DNA of 64,000 nt from Acetobacter senegalensis (GTDB lineage: Bacteria; Pseudomonadota; Alphaproteobacteria; Acetobacterales; Acetobacteraceae). A program made the translations under genes and the position numbers. Below are positions 7,911 to 16,613 of the stretch, piece after piece. The notes beneath the pieces are model-generated. The model was not told the DNA's origin. It searched no databases and worked only from the letters and a program-made list of their open reading frames with translations. The stretch is from positions 51,994 to 115,993 of the forward strand of contig NZ_LHZU01000142.1 in NCBI RefSeq assembly GCF_001580995.1, given 5' to 3'. The stretch's first letter is position 1. Every line of letters begins with the position of its first letter.

Positions 7911-9656
7911 ATGACTGACGACCGATTCTCCGCTTTGAGCCGCCGTGGCGCGCTTTCCTCACTCGTGGCACTAGGTGCCGCTGGGTTGGGCAGCAATGCG
8001 CGTGCCGATACGCCTTCACCATCGGCCCCCGCCGCGCCCATACCGCCTCAGGCCCCAGACCGAATGCGCACGACCGAACCAAATGCTTCGCACCCTTCGC
8101 CCGCCGATCAGCCAGGCGTCGTCTCACGCCCGGCTGTGAAGACACAAAGCGATGTTTTCTATCGCCCGACAGTCCATTTCTCGCCCACCAGCGGCTTCAT
8201 GAACGATCCGAATGGGCTGATCTTCGACGGCACACGCTATCACCTGTACTACCAGTACGATCCATTTGCCCCGTATGCGGGCCACGTGCATTGGGGGCAT
8301 GCAACCAGCACGGACATGCTGCACTGGCAGGACCAGCCCGTTGCCATTCCCGAGACAAAGGATGGTGAAGCCTTTACCGGCTGCGCGATCATGGACACGA
8401 CAAATGCCTCGGGCCTGTTTGCTCCAGAGCCAAACAGCGAAACTCAGGGTGACAAGGTCACAGGCGGAATGGTGGCGATCTATACCCGCGCCACCGCGCA
8501 AAAGCAGGCACAGTATCTTGCCACAAGCCGGGACAATGGCCAGAATTTCACCGAATACGCACATAATCCGATCCTGGATATCGGCAGTAATTCTTTCCGT
8601 GATCCGCAGGTACTGTTTCATAAAGCCACCAACCAATGGGTTATGGTCATTGCTAAGTCACGCCTGCATCAAATCGCGTTCTACGCCTCTATCGATCTGA
8701 TTCATTGGGTGCATCTAAGCGATTTCGGTCCCTCAGGCCTGTTCGGCATTGATTATGAATGTCCGAACCTGATCGAAATTCCATTGGAAGGCGGCGGAAC
8801 ACGATGGGTGTTATTCGTTTCAGTCAATCCGGGTGCCCCGACCGGAGGGAGCATCACCCAATATTTCGTGGGTATGTTTGACGGCACACGCTTCATTCCG
8901 GACGACACGGTGATCGGACTGACTGATTTTGCCAAGGACGCCTACGCCTTGCAGGTCTATAGTGGCATGCCAGACGACCAGGCAGTCTCCATTGCATGGC
9001 TTGGGAACTGGCAATATTGCCAGGAACTGCCCACCCAAAGCTGGCGTGGCACGATGACCCTACCCCGGACTATGACACTCCGGCGTGATTTTGCTGGTTG
9101 GATCCGGCTGGCACAGAACCCTCGCGGGCTTGAAACCCTACATGGACCAGCCATTCCCTTCCCAATAAGACGCCTGGCTGCCGGATCCAGTAACCAAATA
9201 CCGCTGCCGCTCGGCACGGCACTTGATCTGACTTTAAGTGTCACCGTCGACGAACGGCCGCACGGCCTGCCATTGGGCGACAAAGGCCGCACTGGTCGGT
9301 TTGTTATCGTCTTCGGCAACGAGCAAGGCGAATCTCTCACCATCGGGTTCGACGCGTTTTCCGGCCAACTCTGGCTCGACCGTAACGGCCTCAGAGGCTT
9401 CGAACAGCCGTTCTTCACGGGTGAGTTTTCTACAGCACTGAACCCCGATGACCGGCATTTCGAGGTCCAGATAGTACTGGATGCGTGCACACTGGAAATC
9501 TTCGCCAATGGCGGTCTGTCAGTCGGTACAGCGCTGATCTATCCCGTCGCCCCGCTTGATTTCCTACGTCTGGAGGCTAACGGCGCTGGTGCCACCATCG
9601 AAAAACTTACCCTTTACCCGCTACAAAAGACGATGAAGCGCGAAACGGCGGTATAA
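7911..9656 (+). CDS. Exported glycoside hydrolase family 32 (levanase/inulinase/invertase type)
   Basis: 581 residues. The N-terminus carries a twin-arginine-like motif (SRRGALSSLVALGAAGLG) ending ...NARA, then a Pro/Ala-rich linker to about 75. The five-bladed propeller carries the three GH32 signatures: MNDPNG (nucleophile D99), FRDP (transition-state stabiliser D231) and ECPNL (acid/base E283). The C-terminal beta-sandwich ends around LEIFANGG. It should hydrolyse terminal beta-fructosyl bonds of levan, inulin or sucrose in the periplasm or outside. The closest familiar relative in acetic acid bacteria is the exo-levanase LsdB, but no levansucrase or secretion gene is adjacent, so I give no symbol. 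Confidence 0.92.
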   Translation: MTDDRFSALSRRGALSSLVALGAAGLGSNARADTPSPSAPAAPIPPQAPDRMRTTEPNASHPSPADQPGVVSRPAVKTQSDVFYRPTVHFSPTSGFMNDPNGLIFDGTRYHLYYQYDPFAPYAGHVHWGHATSTDMLHWQDQPVAIPETKDGEAFTGCAIMDTTNASGLFAPEPNSETQGDKVTGGMVAIYTRATAQKQAQYLATSRDNGQNFTEYAHNPILDIGSNSFRDPQVLFHKATNQWVMVIAKSRLHQIAFYASIDLIHWVHLSDFGPSGLFGIDYECPNLIEIPLEGGGTRWVLFVSVNPGAPTGGSITQYFVGMFDGTRFIPDDTVIGLTDFAKDAYALQVYSGMPDDQAVSIAWLGNWQYCQELPTQSWRGTMTLPRTMTLRRDFAGWIRLAQNPRGLETLHGPAIPFPIRRLAAGSSNQIPLPLGTALDLTLSVTVDERPHGLPLGDKGRTGRFVIVFGNEQGESLTIGFDAFSGQLWLDRNGLRGFEQPFFTGEFSTALNPDDRHFEVQIVLDACTLEIFANGGLSVGTALIYPVAPLDFLRLEANGAGATIEKLTLYPLQKTMKRETAV

Positions 9657-10311
9657 AAGCTAGATCGTAAAAGCGCACGTGGACAGACCAAGAAAATCAT
9701 TTTCAGGTATTAAGATGAGATATTTAGTTCGAATACAAAGGGGATCCACTCTATCTGAAACTCTACCACTCTGTTTCTTTCACACGGAGTGGTGCTCTGT
9801 CTGCGTTGATCATCTATGCAGTTGCACGACTATTTCTGACAAATAGGAAACAATCCACTCCAGACAAACTCATGATTGGTTTGTGCGCCGATCATGTCTT
9901 TGCTGCTAAAGGTTACGTCAGGAACAGTTCGTCAGCCTACTCAACTTCAAATGCCGACATCGTCTATAATATGAAGCCACCTCTTCTCGTCAGGTGGATT
10001 AGTGAAGTGATATCTTAGTCAGATTACAAGGGAAGCCACCCTGCCAGTTAAGCAGAGTGGGCAAGTATCAATTACCCAAAAATCATGGTAGGAACTCATC
10101 CGTTGCCGTTATATTGACCTCTTACCTCATCATGCGGAGACACTCAAATCTCGACCGTGTGACGAGGTTTGCGTAAGGATAGAGCATGTATCCGTAAAAG
10201 AGCCGAAGCAGCAAAGCGATATATGAGAGCAGGTCGAACAGGAAAGTCTCTGCTACTGTTGATACAGCAGAAAACAACACTATCCTGCAACTTCGCTGCC
10301 CCCATAAATTT
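9657..10311. other. Intergenic region, no supported gene
   Basis: 655 bases between GH32 and the GlcG-like gene. Short frames at 9806-10018 (+) and 10122-10376 (-) show no family features. Weak stem-loops occur, for example CCACCT/AGGTGG at 9977-9997. I see no promoter or RNA gene I can defend. Confidence 0.5.
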
Positions 10312-10797
10312 TTATGGTTGAAAGGCTGCCGCAGTATTAGTAGCGACTGCATCATCCAGATCATCCGTTGCGCCACTTACACCTACAGCACCGATTACAT
10401 ATTGACCGCTCATGACTGGCGCCGACCCGGGGACCGCGGTAATGCCCGGCAGAGTCGTTAAAAATGCCTGATTTTGACTGACGCGTTCGGCCAGAACTTT
10501 CCCCCTGGACTGGTACAAAGCAGCAGTCCGAGCCTTCTTGATGGCAGTCTCATCCGTTCCAGATTGTGAATCATCCATTCGTATAAATGCCAGTAACCTT
10601 CCTGAACCATCCACAATTGCAATACTGACCTTCATGCCACGTCGTTTTGCGTCGGCTTCTGCCACATTCAGCAAACTTTTGGCGCCTGCACTGCTAAGCA
10701 CAGTGCGGGTTAATACCTTGCTGTCTTCTGCGTGTGCCGCCGTAAATGTGGAAAAAAACGCTATAAAAGCCAAAGGCTTGAGAAATTTCCGTTTCAT
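10312..10797 (-). CDS. Exported GlcG/HbpS family protein (distal copy)
   Basis: 161 residues. A signal peptide (MKRKFLKPLAFIAFFSTFTAAHA) precedes a GlcG/HbpS fold: LLNVAEADAKRRGMKVSIAIVDGSGRLLAFIRMDD, then TAIKKARTAALYQ, LPGITAVPGSAPVM and VIGAVGVSGAT. HbpS of Streptomyces binds haem outside the cell, and GlcG is found with glycolate oxidase genes; the ligand here is unknown. It follows a second member of the family on the same strand, and both are exported, suggesting a paired periplasmic role. The gene ends just before a 650-base gap. Confidence 0.85.
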   Translation of the reverse strand: MKRKFLKPLAFIAFFSTFTAAHAEDSKVLTRTVLSSAGAKSLLNVAEADAKRRGMKVSIAIVDGSGRLLAFIRMDDSQSGTDETAIKKARTAALYQSRGKVLAERVSQNQAFLTTLPGITAVPGSAPVMSGQYVIGAVGVSGATDDLDDAVATNTAAAFQP

Positions 10798-10869
10798 GTT
10801 ACATCCTGACCTGAAGAAGTTTTACCAACTTTTATTTTTGTAAGCGCATTTTCCGCATCATATTATTTT

Positions 10870-11343
10870 TCAACGAAAATGCTTGGCAGTATCGACAACA
10901 AGCGCCTGCTCCGCTTCGTTCGTATCCCCACTTGTGCCAATGCTGCCGACAACGTTTTCACCCTGTTTGAAGACAGCACCTCCAGCTGACGGCAAGATAC
11001 CGGGAACAAAGCCTATAGGAAGGTTTTGTGCGCGTGCTGCATCAAAAAACTCTATAGTATTCCTCGCAAATCGTGCTGCCGATTTGGCTTTCGCAATCGA
11101 CGCCTCGACACACCCTGCATAGGCCCCTTGCATACGAATGAAAGCAACCAGATTGCCATCTGTGTCTTCTATTGCAATACACAGCTTTAGATGGCGGCTT
11201 TCTGCCAGACCCACTGCATAATGCGCCATATCCATTGCTGCATCTGTCGTAATGTTAAGTTGGGGCGCGGTAGATGCCGGCTGTGCCAGCGCGGTAGATG
11301 CACTCAACGCAGTGACTGCAAAAGCTGCAAGTATTTTTTTCAT
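10870..11343 (-). CDS. Exported GlcG/HbpS family protein (proximal copy)
   Basis: 157 residues from the ATG at 11343; the frame opens at 11412, but the internal start gives a normal signal peptide (MKKILAAFAVTALSASTALA). The mature part matches GlcG/HbpS: HLKLCIAIEDTDGNLVAFIRMQGAYAGC, AKSAARFARNT, LPIGFVPGILPSAGGAVF and VVGSIGTSGDTNEAEQA. Its neighbour downstream is a paralogue sharing the same core, so a tandem duplication is likely. The two lie 72 bases apart and are probably co-transcribed. Confidence 0.85.
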   Translation of the reverse strand: MKKILAAFAVTALSASTALAQPASTAPQLNITTDAAMDMAHYAVGLAESRHLKLCIAIEDTDGNLVAFIRMQGAYAGCVEASIAKAKSAARFARNTIEFFDAARAQNLPIGFVPGILPSAGGAVFKQGENVVGSIGTSGDTNEAEQALVVDTAKHFR

Positions 11344-11645
11344 TTCAAAGGGTACCTTGTTGTAAATGTTATTATTGACCCGCTCGTAACGTTTACTTTT
11401 TGCCTCCGCCAAGGTTCCAAAATATAAACGTACCTGTCACAAAAGGATGACACGAACATCGCTATGACATAAATAATTTACAATTATAAAAATAAAAATC
11501 AATAACTATTATATAAATCACGTTTTTATGATAATTTTGTCTTTACGCTTATTGAATAAAATAATAGTTTAATTGAATTGAGGTCTATACTCCTAAATCT
11601 ATACATCTTTCGGCAAAATGAAGCCCCCTGCTGCTAAAAGCATAT
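11344..11645. other. A+T-rich intergenic region
   Basis: About 300 bases, strongly A+T-rich from 11460 to 11590, between the DoxX-like gene and the GlcG-like pair. It probably holds the promoter of the GlcG-like genes. I see no clear operator or hairpin. Confidence 0.4.
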
Positions 11646-12521
11646 TCACCCTTTTACGCGCACATAATCTGGCTGACCTGAAACACAGAAGGGGCGCAGG
11701 AATCGGGGCATCCAGCCATGCGCTATCAGCCAAGCATCTATTGAGAATTTCCCTGCTCCAGCAATCGAAAAACTCGCAAAAAATACAATCATGAGCATCG
11801 GATATTCCCATCCCCCGACCGGCGCATTATTCCATGTAAATCCATCCTCAAAATGACGGCCGTACTGATTAGCAATCACATAGTAGAGTGCGGCTCCTCC
11901 GCCGGCCAGCCGGGTAAGAAACCCCATTCCGACGCCAATCGCTATAGCAAGCTCACACAGACCGGCGACAATAACAGCTGTCCCACCGGATGAAAGCCCG
12001 AAGCCAACAAATACTTGCGACATATGATGAAAGGAGTCTATTCCTGCAAACAATTTTTCCGCAAAATGCCCGACCATATCAAAGCCAAAATATATTCGTA
12101 TTGTCGCTATTTGCCATTGCAGATGACCATTCCATCCAGATACCCGAGCAGGTACCCAGTCATGAACGAGGCAATCAACATAAAGTGCCAGGTAAACCAG
12201 CATCACGACTGTCGAACTTGCCATACCAAGAAATGAACCATGGATAGCCGCCACGCGCCAACTGATTACAAAAGGCAGCATCGACGTCAAAAAGCCAACA
12301 ACAAAGTATCTGGGCATTATAAACACCGCAATACTTAGCGCAATGACGTCCATTCCAATAGTAGAGAAGCGGGCAAAATCTGGAATAATCGGCACGACAA
12401 AAGCAGAATAGATCATCGCGAGGGTAGAAACAGCCAAAGCGATCCATAAAAGCCAAAATGGCACATAGCGCGGGCTTAATGCCGCAAACGACAAAACCGA
12501 GATATTTGGCTTCATAGACAT
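11646..12521 (-). CDS. DoxX-like integral membrane protein
   Basis: 291 residues with about eight hydrophobic segments. The central part (IRIYFGFDMVGHFAEKLFAG, then GLCELAIAIGVGMGFLTRLAGGGAALYYVI and FTWNNAPVGGWEYPMLMIVFFASFSIAGAGKFSIDAWL) fits the DoxX/DoxD family, which relates to the quinol-oxidising subunit of thiosulfate:quinone oxidoreductase but is mostly uncharacterised. An extra N-terminal membrane domain of about 110 residues precedes the DoxX core. It lies between the exported GlcG-like pair and an OprB porin on the same strand. A role in envelope redox chemistry is only inferred. Confidence 0.65.
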   Translation of the reverse strand: MSMKPNISVLSFAALSPRYVPFWLLWIALAVSTLAMIYSAFVVPIIPDFARFSTIGMDVIALSIAVFIMPRYFVVGFLTSMLPFVISWRVAAIHGSFLGMASSTVVMLVYLALYVDCLVHDWVPARVSGWNGHLQWQIATIRIYFGFDMVGHFAEKLFAGIDSFHHMSQVFVGFGLSSGGTAVIVAGLCELAIAIGVGMGFLTRLAGGGAALYYVIANQYGRHFEDGFTWNNAPVGGWEYPMLMIVFFASFSIAGAGKFSIDAWLIAHGWMPRFLRPFCVSGQPDYVRVKG

Positions 12522-12659
12522 TGTTTTTCTTCTTCTGAAAGGATTCCAGACTCAAAGACTACGTATGGTCGTCAAGTTGTGGTCACAAGAAACTGAAGTT
12601 TAAAACGAAACTTTTACTCTCTTCTCGCTGATCGAGATTTTTAGTTCTTCTGGGGTGCT

Positions 12660-14030
12660 TTACAAAGTCACGTGGGCATTCATGCCTAACACCGCAGCGT
12701 TCTTGACACGGCCGGAACCTCCTGGACGCCAAAAATACTGGAAATCAGGAGCAATATCGATTCCATTGCCTAAATGAAAGTTATAGGTGGCATCAAATAT
12801 TGACTCCCGACTTGCCAGAAGAGGCCTGTTCGGCGCGAGTGGGTCCAACAGAATTGTTCCCTGCTCTGGCTGCCAGATTGATTTGACGTTGGGACCATAA
12901 CGAAGCGCGGACCATGTCAGCCCGAGGGCATCACGCGGACGGCCGGCAAACTGTCCCACATCTTCTATCCCTACGTAAGCCTGATCGGAAAGAACAGATA
13001 TCCCAGATGTAACGTGCGTATACCCCCCCAGAATGATGATACCACTATCAGAATACTTCCCGTTACGTACGAGCATTTGGTCAAAGGCCACATAGCTGAT
13101 CATTTGCCCGTGCCTCCACCGGGTTGGCGCGTCAGACGTCACTTCATTGTAGGCGTGAGGAGAGGAATCCCACAGCATACCTGCTTTATAGTGACCGTTC
13201 AGTTTATGGGGGCCAAATGCTGGCTCATATCCTCCGCCAAGAGCCAACGTAACACCGGTTATATGCTTTCCTCCCCAGTCCGTTCCGGCTGTACCTCCTT
13301 TAAGTGGACTGGTTTCATATGCTCCAAACGTGACATATGTCGGCATGGTCGGCCGCAGACGCAAGACTGCTGACCATGCTGTTCCCGGCCAGGAAGAATA
13401 GCCATCTGTTAATGTCGTCGCACGTGGCTGGCTACATGTTGCTTGCCCCATAACCAGACATTGCAGTGGGCTGGAGTTGAAATCTGGCCCAGGCGCATAA
13501 CGACCCATTGTTAAAATGATCCTTCCACGCAGCCATTTCTTTTGCGCATAGAAATAAACAAGATGCAGGATAACGTTACCGCCCCCGCCGTAGATCTGCT
13601 GAGGGTTGACCACTCCGTCCTGCAGCGCATCTGTTGAGAGCCTCCTGCCATGACGCTGCACAACAGTGATTGTGGTTGTGAAGTCCGGAATATTGAAGAT
13701 CTTGCCCCAGTCCAGATCAACTTCCAAGGCAATCTGGCCGGCGAATACCTGAGCTTTACGCGTGCCGCCTGAAAGATTACCCGCGAACTCAGACCAATCA
13801 TCGAGCAGGATATCAATCCCTTTTTTTTTCAGAGATGACCGCAAATCGCCGATTTCCCCTTTTAGAAGATGGGTGGTAGGAGGCGGTGGTGGATAATCGG
13901 AATTAGGCGGTATCGCGTTGAGAATTTCAGGCCGCGCTCCGGGACCGGTGCGTGTTGCCTGTGCGAGTGCTTCAGCAGCCGGAGCCAGCATCGCAACTGC
14001 CAAAGCCAAAACAAACAGAAAGTACCGCAT
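12660..14030 (-). CDS. OprB-type carbohydrate-selective porin
   Basis: 456 residues. A signal peptide ends ...EALA near 23 and is followed by a proline-rich segment. A barrel of amphipathic strands includes typical OprB stretches: GKIFNIPDFTTTITVVQRHGRRLS, GRYAPGPDFNSSPLQC, YSSWPGTAWSAVLRLRPTMPTYVTFGAYE and a C-terminal QYFWRPGGSGRVKNAAVLGMNAHVTL. OprB porins let mono- and oligosaccharides or sugar acids into the periplasm. The position ahead of the dehydrogenase/aldolase/dehydratase genes suggests uptake of the substrate of this block. Confidence 0.88.
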   Translation of the reverse strand: MRYFLFVLALAVAMLAPAAEALAQATRTGPGARPEILNAIPPNSDYPPPPPTTHLLKGEIGDLRSSLKKKGIDILLDDWSEFAGNLSGGTRKAQVFAGQIALEVDLDWGKIFNIPDFTTTITVVQRHGRRLSTDALQDGVVNPQQIYGGGGNVILHLVYFYAQKKWLRGRIILTMGRYAPGPDFNSSPLQCLVMGQATCSQPRATTLTDGYSSWPGTAWSAVLRLRPTMPTYVTFGAYETSPLKGGTAGTDWGGKHITGVTLALGGGYEPAFGPHKLNGHYKAGMLWDSSPHAYNEVTSDAPTRWRHGQMISYVAFDQMLVRNGKYSDSGIIILGGYTHVTSGISVLSDQAYVGIEDVGQFAGRPRDALGLTWSALRYGPNVKSIWQPEQGTILLDPLAPNRPLLASRESIFDATYNFHLGNGIDIAPDFQYFWRPGGSGRVKNAAVLGMNAHVTL

Positions 14031-14180
14031 GGCATGCGGCCTCTCACAGACATAAAGAAAAGTGAAACATTCAGAAACCTCATTTATTTTTCTTATTTTC
14101 GATTTCTTATTGTTTTTTATGACGTCAGAAGACCGATTTTTGTGGAGAATTAGCCCCTTATTTCTTGTCGCTCTTCAGTT

Positions 14181-15674
14181 TCAGCCGTGCGTAGGCATAG
14201 AAAATTCAGCTCCCTTTCGAATCCCTGTCGGCCAACGCTGTGTCACGGCCTTCATGCGTGTAAAGAAACGTACACCTTCGGGGCCATGCATATGGTGGTC
14301 ACCAAACAAAGAATCCTTCCATCCACCAAAGGAATGAAACGCCATCGGTACAGGGATCGGAACGTTAATCCCGACCATTCCTGCCGTCACACGATGCGTA
14401 AAGGCGCGTGCACTATCACCGTCCCGAGTAAAAATGGCGGTACCATTGCCATATGGACTGTCATTGACCAGTTTCAGGGCAGTTTCAAAATCCGGTGCAC
14501 GCATTACGCACAATACCGGGCCGAAAATTTCCTCGCGATAGATATCCATCTCTTGTGTGACATGATCAAAGAGCGAGCCGCCAAGAAAAAAGCCTTCTTC
14601 ATGCCCTTTCACCACGACCTCACGTCCATCGACAACCAAAGATGCACCCTGCTCGACACCTGTATCAATAAGTTGGCGGATTTTAGCCCGATGCTGCGCG
14701 GTGACAACCGGCCCCATTTCGCTGCTTTCATCTGTGCCCACACCAATCCTAAGTGCCCGTGCTCGGTCTGCAATCATTGCGACCAAAGGATCTGCAACGG
14801 GCCCAACGGCCACAGCAACCGAAATTGCCATACAGCGTTCTCCGGCTGATCCGTAAGCTGCACCAATCAGAGCGTCCACAGTCTTTTCCAGGTCACAATC
14901 CGGCATAACGATTGCGTGGTTCTTTGCTCCACCAAGGGCTTGCACACGTTTGCCTGATGCTGTTCCGGTCGCATACACATGCTTTGCAATGGGGGTTGAT
15001 CCCACAAAGCTGACAGCTGAAATTGCCGGGTGCTCAAGAATGGCATTCACCATATCCTTGTCACCCTGAACCACTTGGAATACGCCATCCGGCAGGCCGG
15101 CTTCCTTGAAGATATCCGCAAGAAGGACCGATGCAGAAGGATCCCGTTCAGAGGGTTTCAGGATAAAGCAGTTGCCTGTCGCAATGGCCATAGGCGCCAT
15201 CCATAACGGCACCATAACCGGAAAGTTAAACGGCGTAATGCCTGCAGTAATGCCAAGCGGCTGGCGCATGGTCCACGCGTCAATACCACGACTGACCTGT
15301 TCGGTATATTCGCCCTTGAGAATTTCCGGAGCAGCCGTGGCGAACTCCACGACTTCCAGACCGCGCGTCACTTCACCTTTTGCATCGGACAGCACTTTGC
15401 CATGTTCTGAGGTAATAATAGCGGCCAGTTTATCTCTATTCGCCTCAATCAGGTCACGTGCTTTAAACAGAATTCGCGCACGCGTAAGCGGCGGCGTTTC
15501 TGCCCAGCCCGGAAAAGCTTTTTGGGCTGCTATAATCGCCGCAGCCAGATCCTCTGCATCCCCCAATGCAACCTGACGCGCCACCTCCCCCGTCGCTGGG
15601 TTAAAAACATCAGACCGACGAGTGCCGTGCCCCTCAGTATGTTGTCCATCGATAACGTGAGGAATAGTAACCAT
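14181..15674 (-). CDS. mmsA: CoA-acylating methylmalonate/malonate-semialdehyde dehydrogenase
   Basis: 497 residues from the ATG at 15674, chosen for GGAGA upstream; the frame opens at 15728. It is an aldehyde dehydrogenase of the MmsA/IolA subfamily: [62 protein letters not shown], and the catalytic cysteine in GSAGERCMA. The family converts methylmalonate semialdehyde to propionyl-CoA, or malonate semialdehyde to acetyl-CoA, with NAD and CoA. It precedes an aldolase and an IlvD/Edd dehydratase in the opposite order of transcription, so it may finish a sugar-acid route. It could also serve as IolA for the cyclitol block. Confidence 0.9.
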   Translation of the reverse strand: MVTIPHVIDGQHTEGHGTRRSDVFNPATGEVARQVALGDAEDLAAAIIAAQKAFPGWAETPPLTRARILFKARDLIEANRDKLAAIITSEHGKVLSDAKGEVTRGLEVVEFATAAPEILKGEYTEQVSRGIDAWTMRQPLGITAGITPFNFPVMVPLWMAPMAIATGNCFILKPSERDPSASVLLADIFKEAGLPDGVFQVVQGDKDMVNAILEHPAISAVSFVGSTPIAKHVYATGTASGKRVQALGGAKNHAIVMPDCDLEKTVDALIGAAYGSAGERCMAISVAVAVGPVADPLVAMIADRARALRIGVGTDESSEMGPVVTAQHRAKIRQLIDTGVEQGASLVVDGREVVVKGHEEGFFLGGSLFDHVTQEMDIYREEIFGPVLCVMRAPDFETALKLVNDSPYGNGTAIFTRDGDSARAFTHRVTAGMVGINVPIPVPMAFHSFGGWKDSLFGDHHMHGPEGVRFFTRMKAVTQRWPTGIRKGAEFSMPTHG

Positions 15675-15738
15675 TTTTCTCTCCAGACTTTTAAGAAATT
15701 TAAAAAGAAGACGATAAATCGATAACAATCAGAACAGA

Positions 15739-16584
15739 TTAGTAAGATGCCTGAGATGTCTGTTGGAGAACCCCAGCACCTTCCGTCGGAGAATGATCGG
15801 GCGCAATAAGCCGTCGTGCTTCTGCAACACTCTCTTGCGCTGCTTGCGCCAGCAGTCGCACGTCATTGGAAATCGTCACTAGATCGCATCCCCAGGAGAG
15901 TGCTTTGGCAGCGTAAGATGCTGAACCGTTATGTAACCCCATCCGGATACCTGCTGTGTGAGCAGTTGTCCTAATACGGTGGATCGCTTCAAGCATTTCG
16001 GGTTCATCACGATCGAAACCCGTGCGGTAACGTCTGCCAGTCAGGCCTAATGTAAGGTCCGCCGGACCAACATACACTCCATCCAGACCGGGTGTCTGAA
16101 CAATCTCCTCCAGATTGTTCATCGCTTCTGCGGTCTCGATCATGGCGAAGCACAACACCTCTTCATCTGCTACAGCCGCATAATCCCCGCCGAGTGCAAA
16201 ATTTGCCCGGGTCGGGCCGAAGCTTCGGCAACCGTGAGGCGGATAGCGAACATAGGAGACCAATCGCTCTGCATCTGCTCTGGAATTTACCATCGGGCAG
16301 ATAACGCCCCACGCTCCGGCATCAAGCGTTTTCATGATTGCTCCCGGCTCAAGCCAGGGGGCACGCACCATTGGCGCTACACCCGAGGCCCGCAAAGCCT
16401 GAAGCATCCCTACCATGGCATCGTAGCCAATGGCGCCGTGCTGCGTGTCAATCGTGACTGAATCATATCCACAAGACGCCATGATCTCGGCGCAAAAAGG
16501 GCTTGGGATAGAAAGCCACCCGTTGATGACTCCCCCTCCTTCTGACCAGATTTTCCGTATCGGATTTCTATGCATCTTCATCAC
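15739..16584 (-). CDS. HpcH/HpaI family class II aldolase (copy 1)
   Basis: 281 residues. Family signatures are VINGWLSIPSPFCAEIMASCGYDSVTIDTQHGAIGYD, the arginine in MVRAPWLEPGAIMKTLDAGAWGVICPMVN, AMIETAEAMNN and GVYVGPADLTLGLTG. These metal-dependent enzymes cleave 2-keto-3-deoxy sugar acids to pyruvate plus an aldehyde. It lies 29 bases after the IlvD/Edd dehydratase, which would make exactly such a 2-keto-3-deoxy acid. The aldehyde could then go to the following MmsA-like enzyme. A close paralogue lies at 33778-34590. Confidence 0.88.
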   Translation of the reverse strand: MMKMHRNPIRKIWSEGGGVINGWLSIPSPFCAEIMASCGYDSVTIDTQHGAIGYDAMVGMLQALRASGVAPMVRAPWLEPGAIMKTLDAGAWGVICPMVNSRADAERLVSYVRYPPHGCRSFGPTRANFALGGDYAAVADEEVLCFAMIETAEAMNNLEEIVQTPGLDGVYVGPADLTLGLTGRRYRTGFDRDEPEMLEAIHRIRTTAHTAGIRMGLHNGSASYAAKALSWGCDLVTISNDVRLLAQAAQESVAEARRLIAPDHSPTEGAGVLQQTSQASY

Positions 16585-16613
16585 CGTATATCTGCCTGTC
16601 TAGCCGAATGGGC

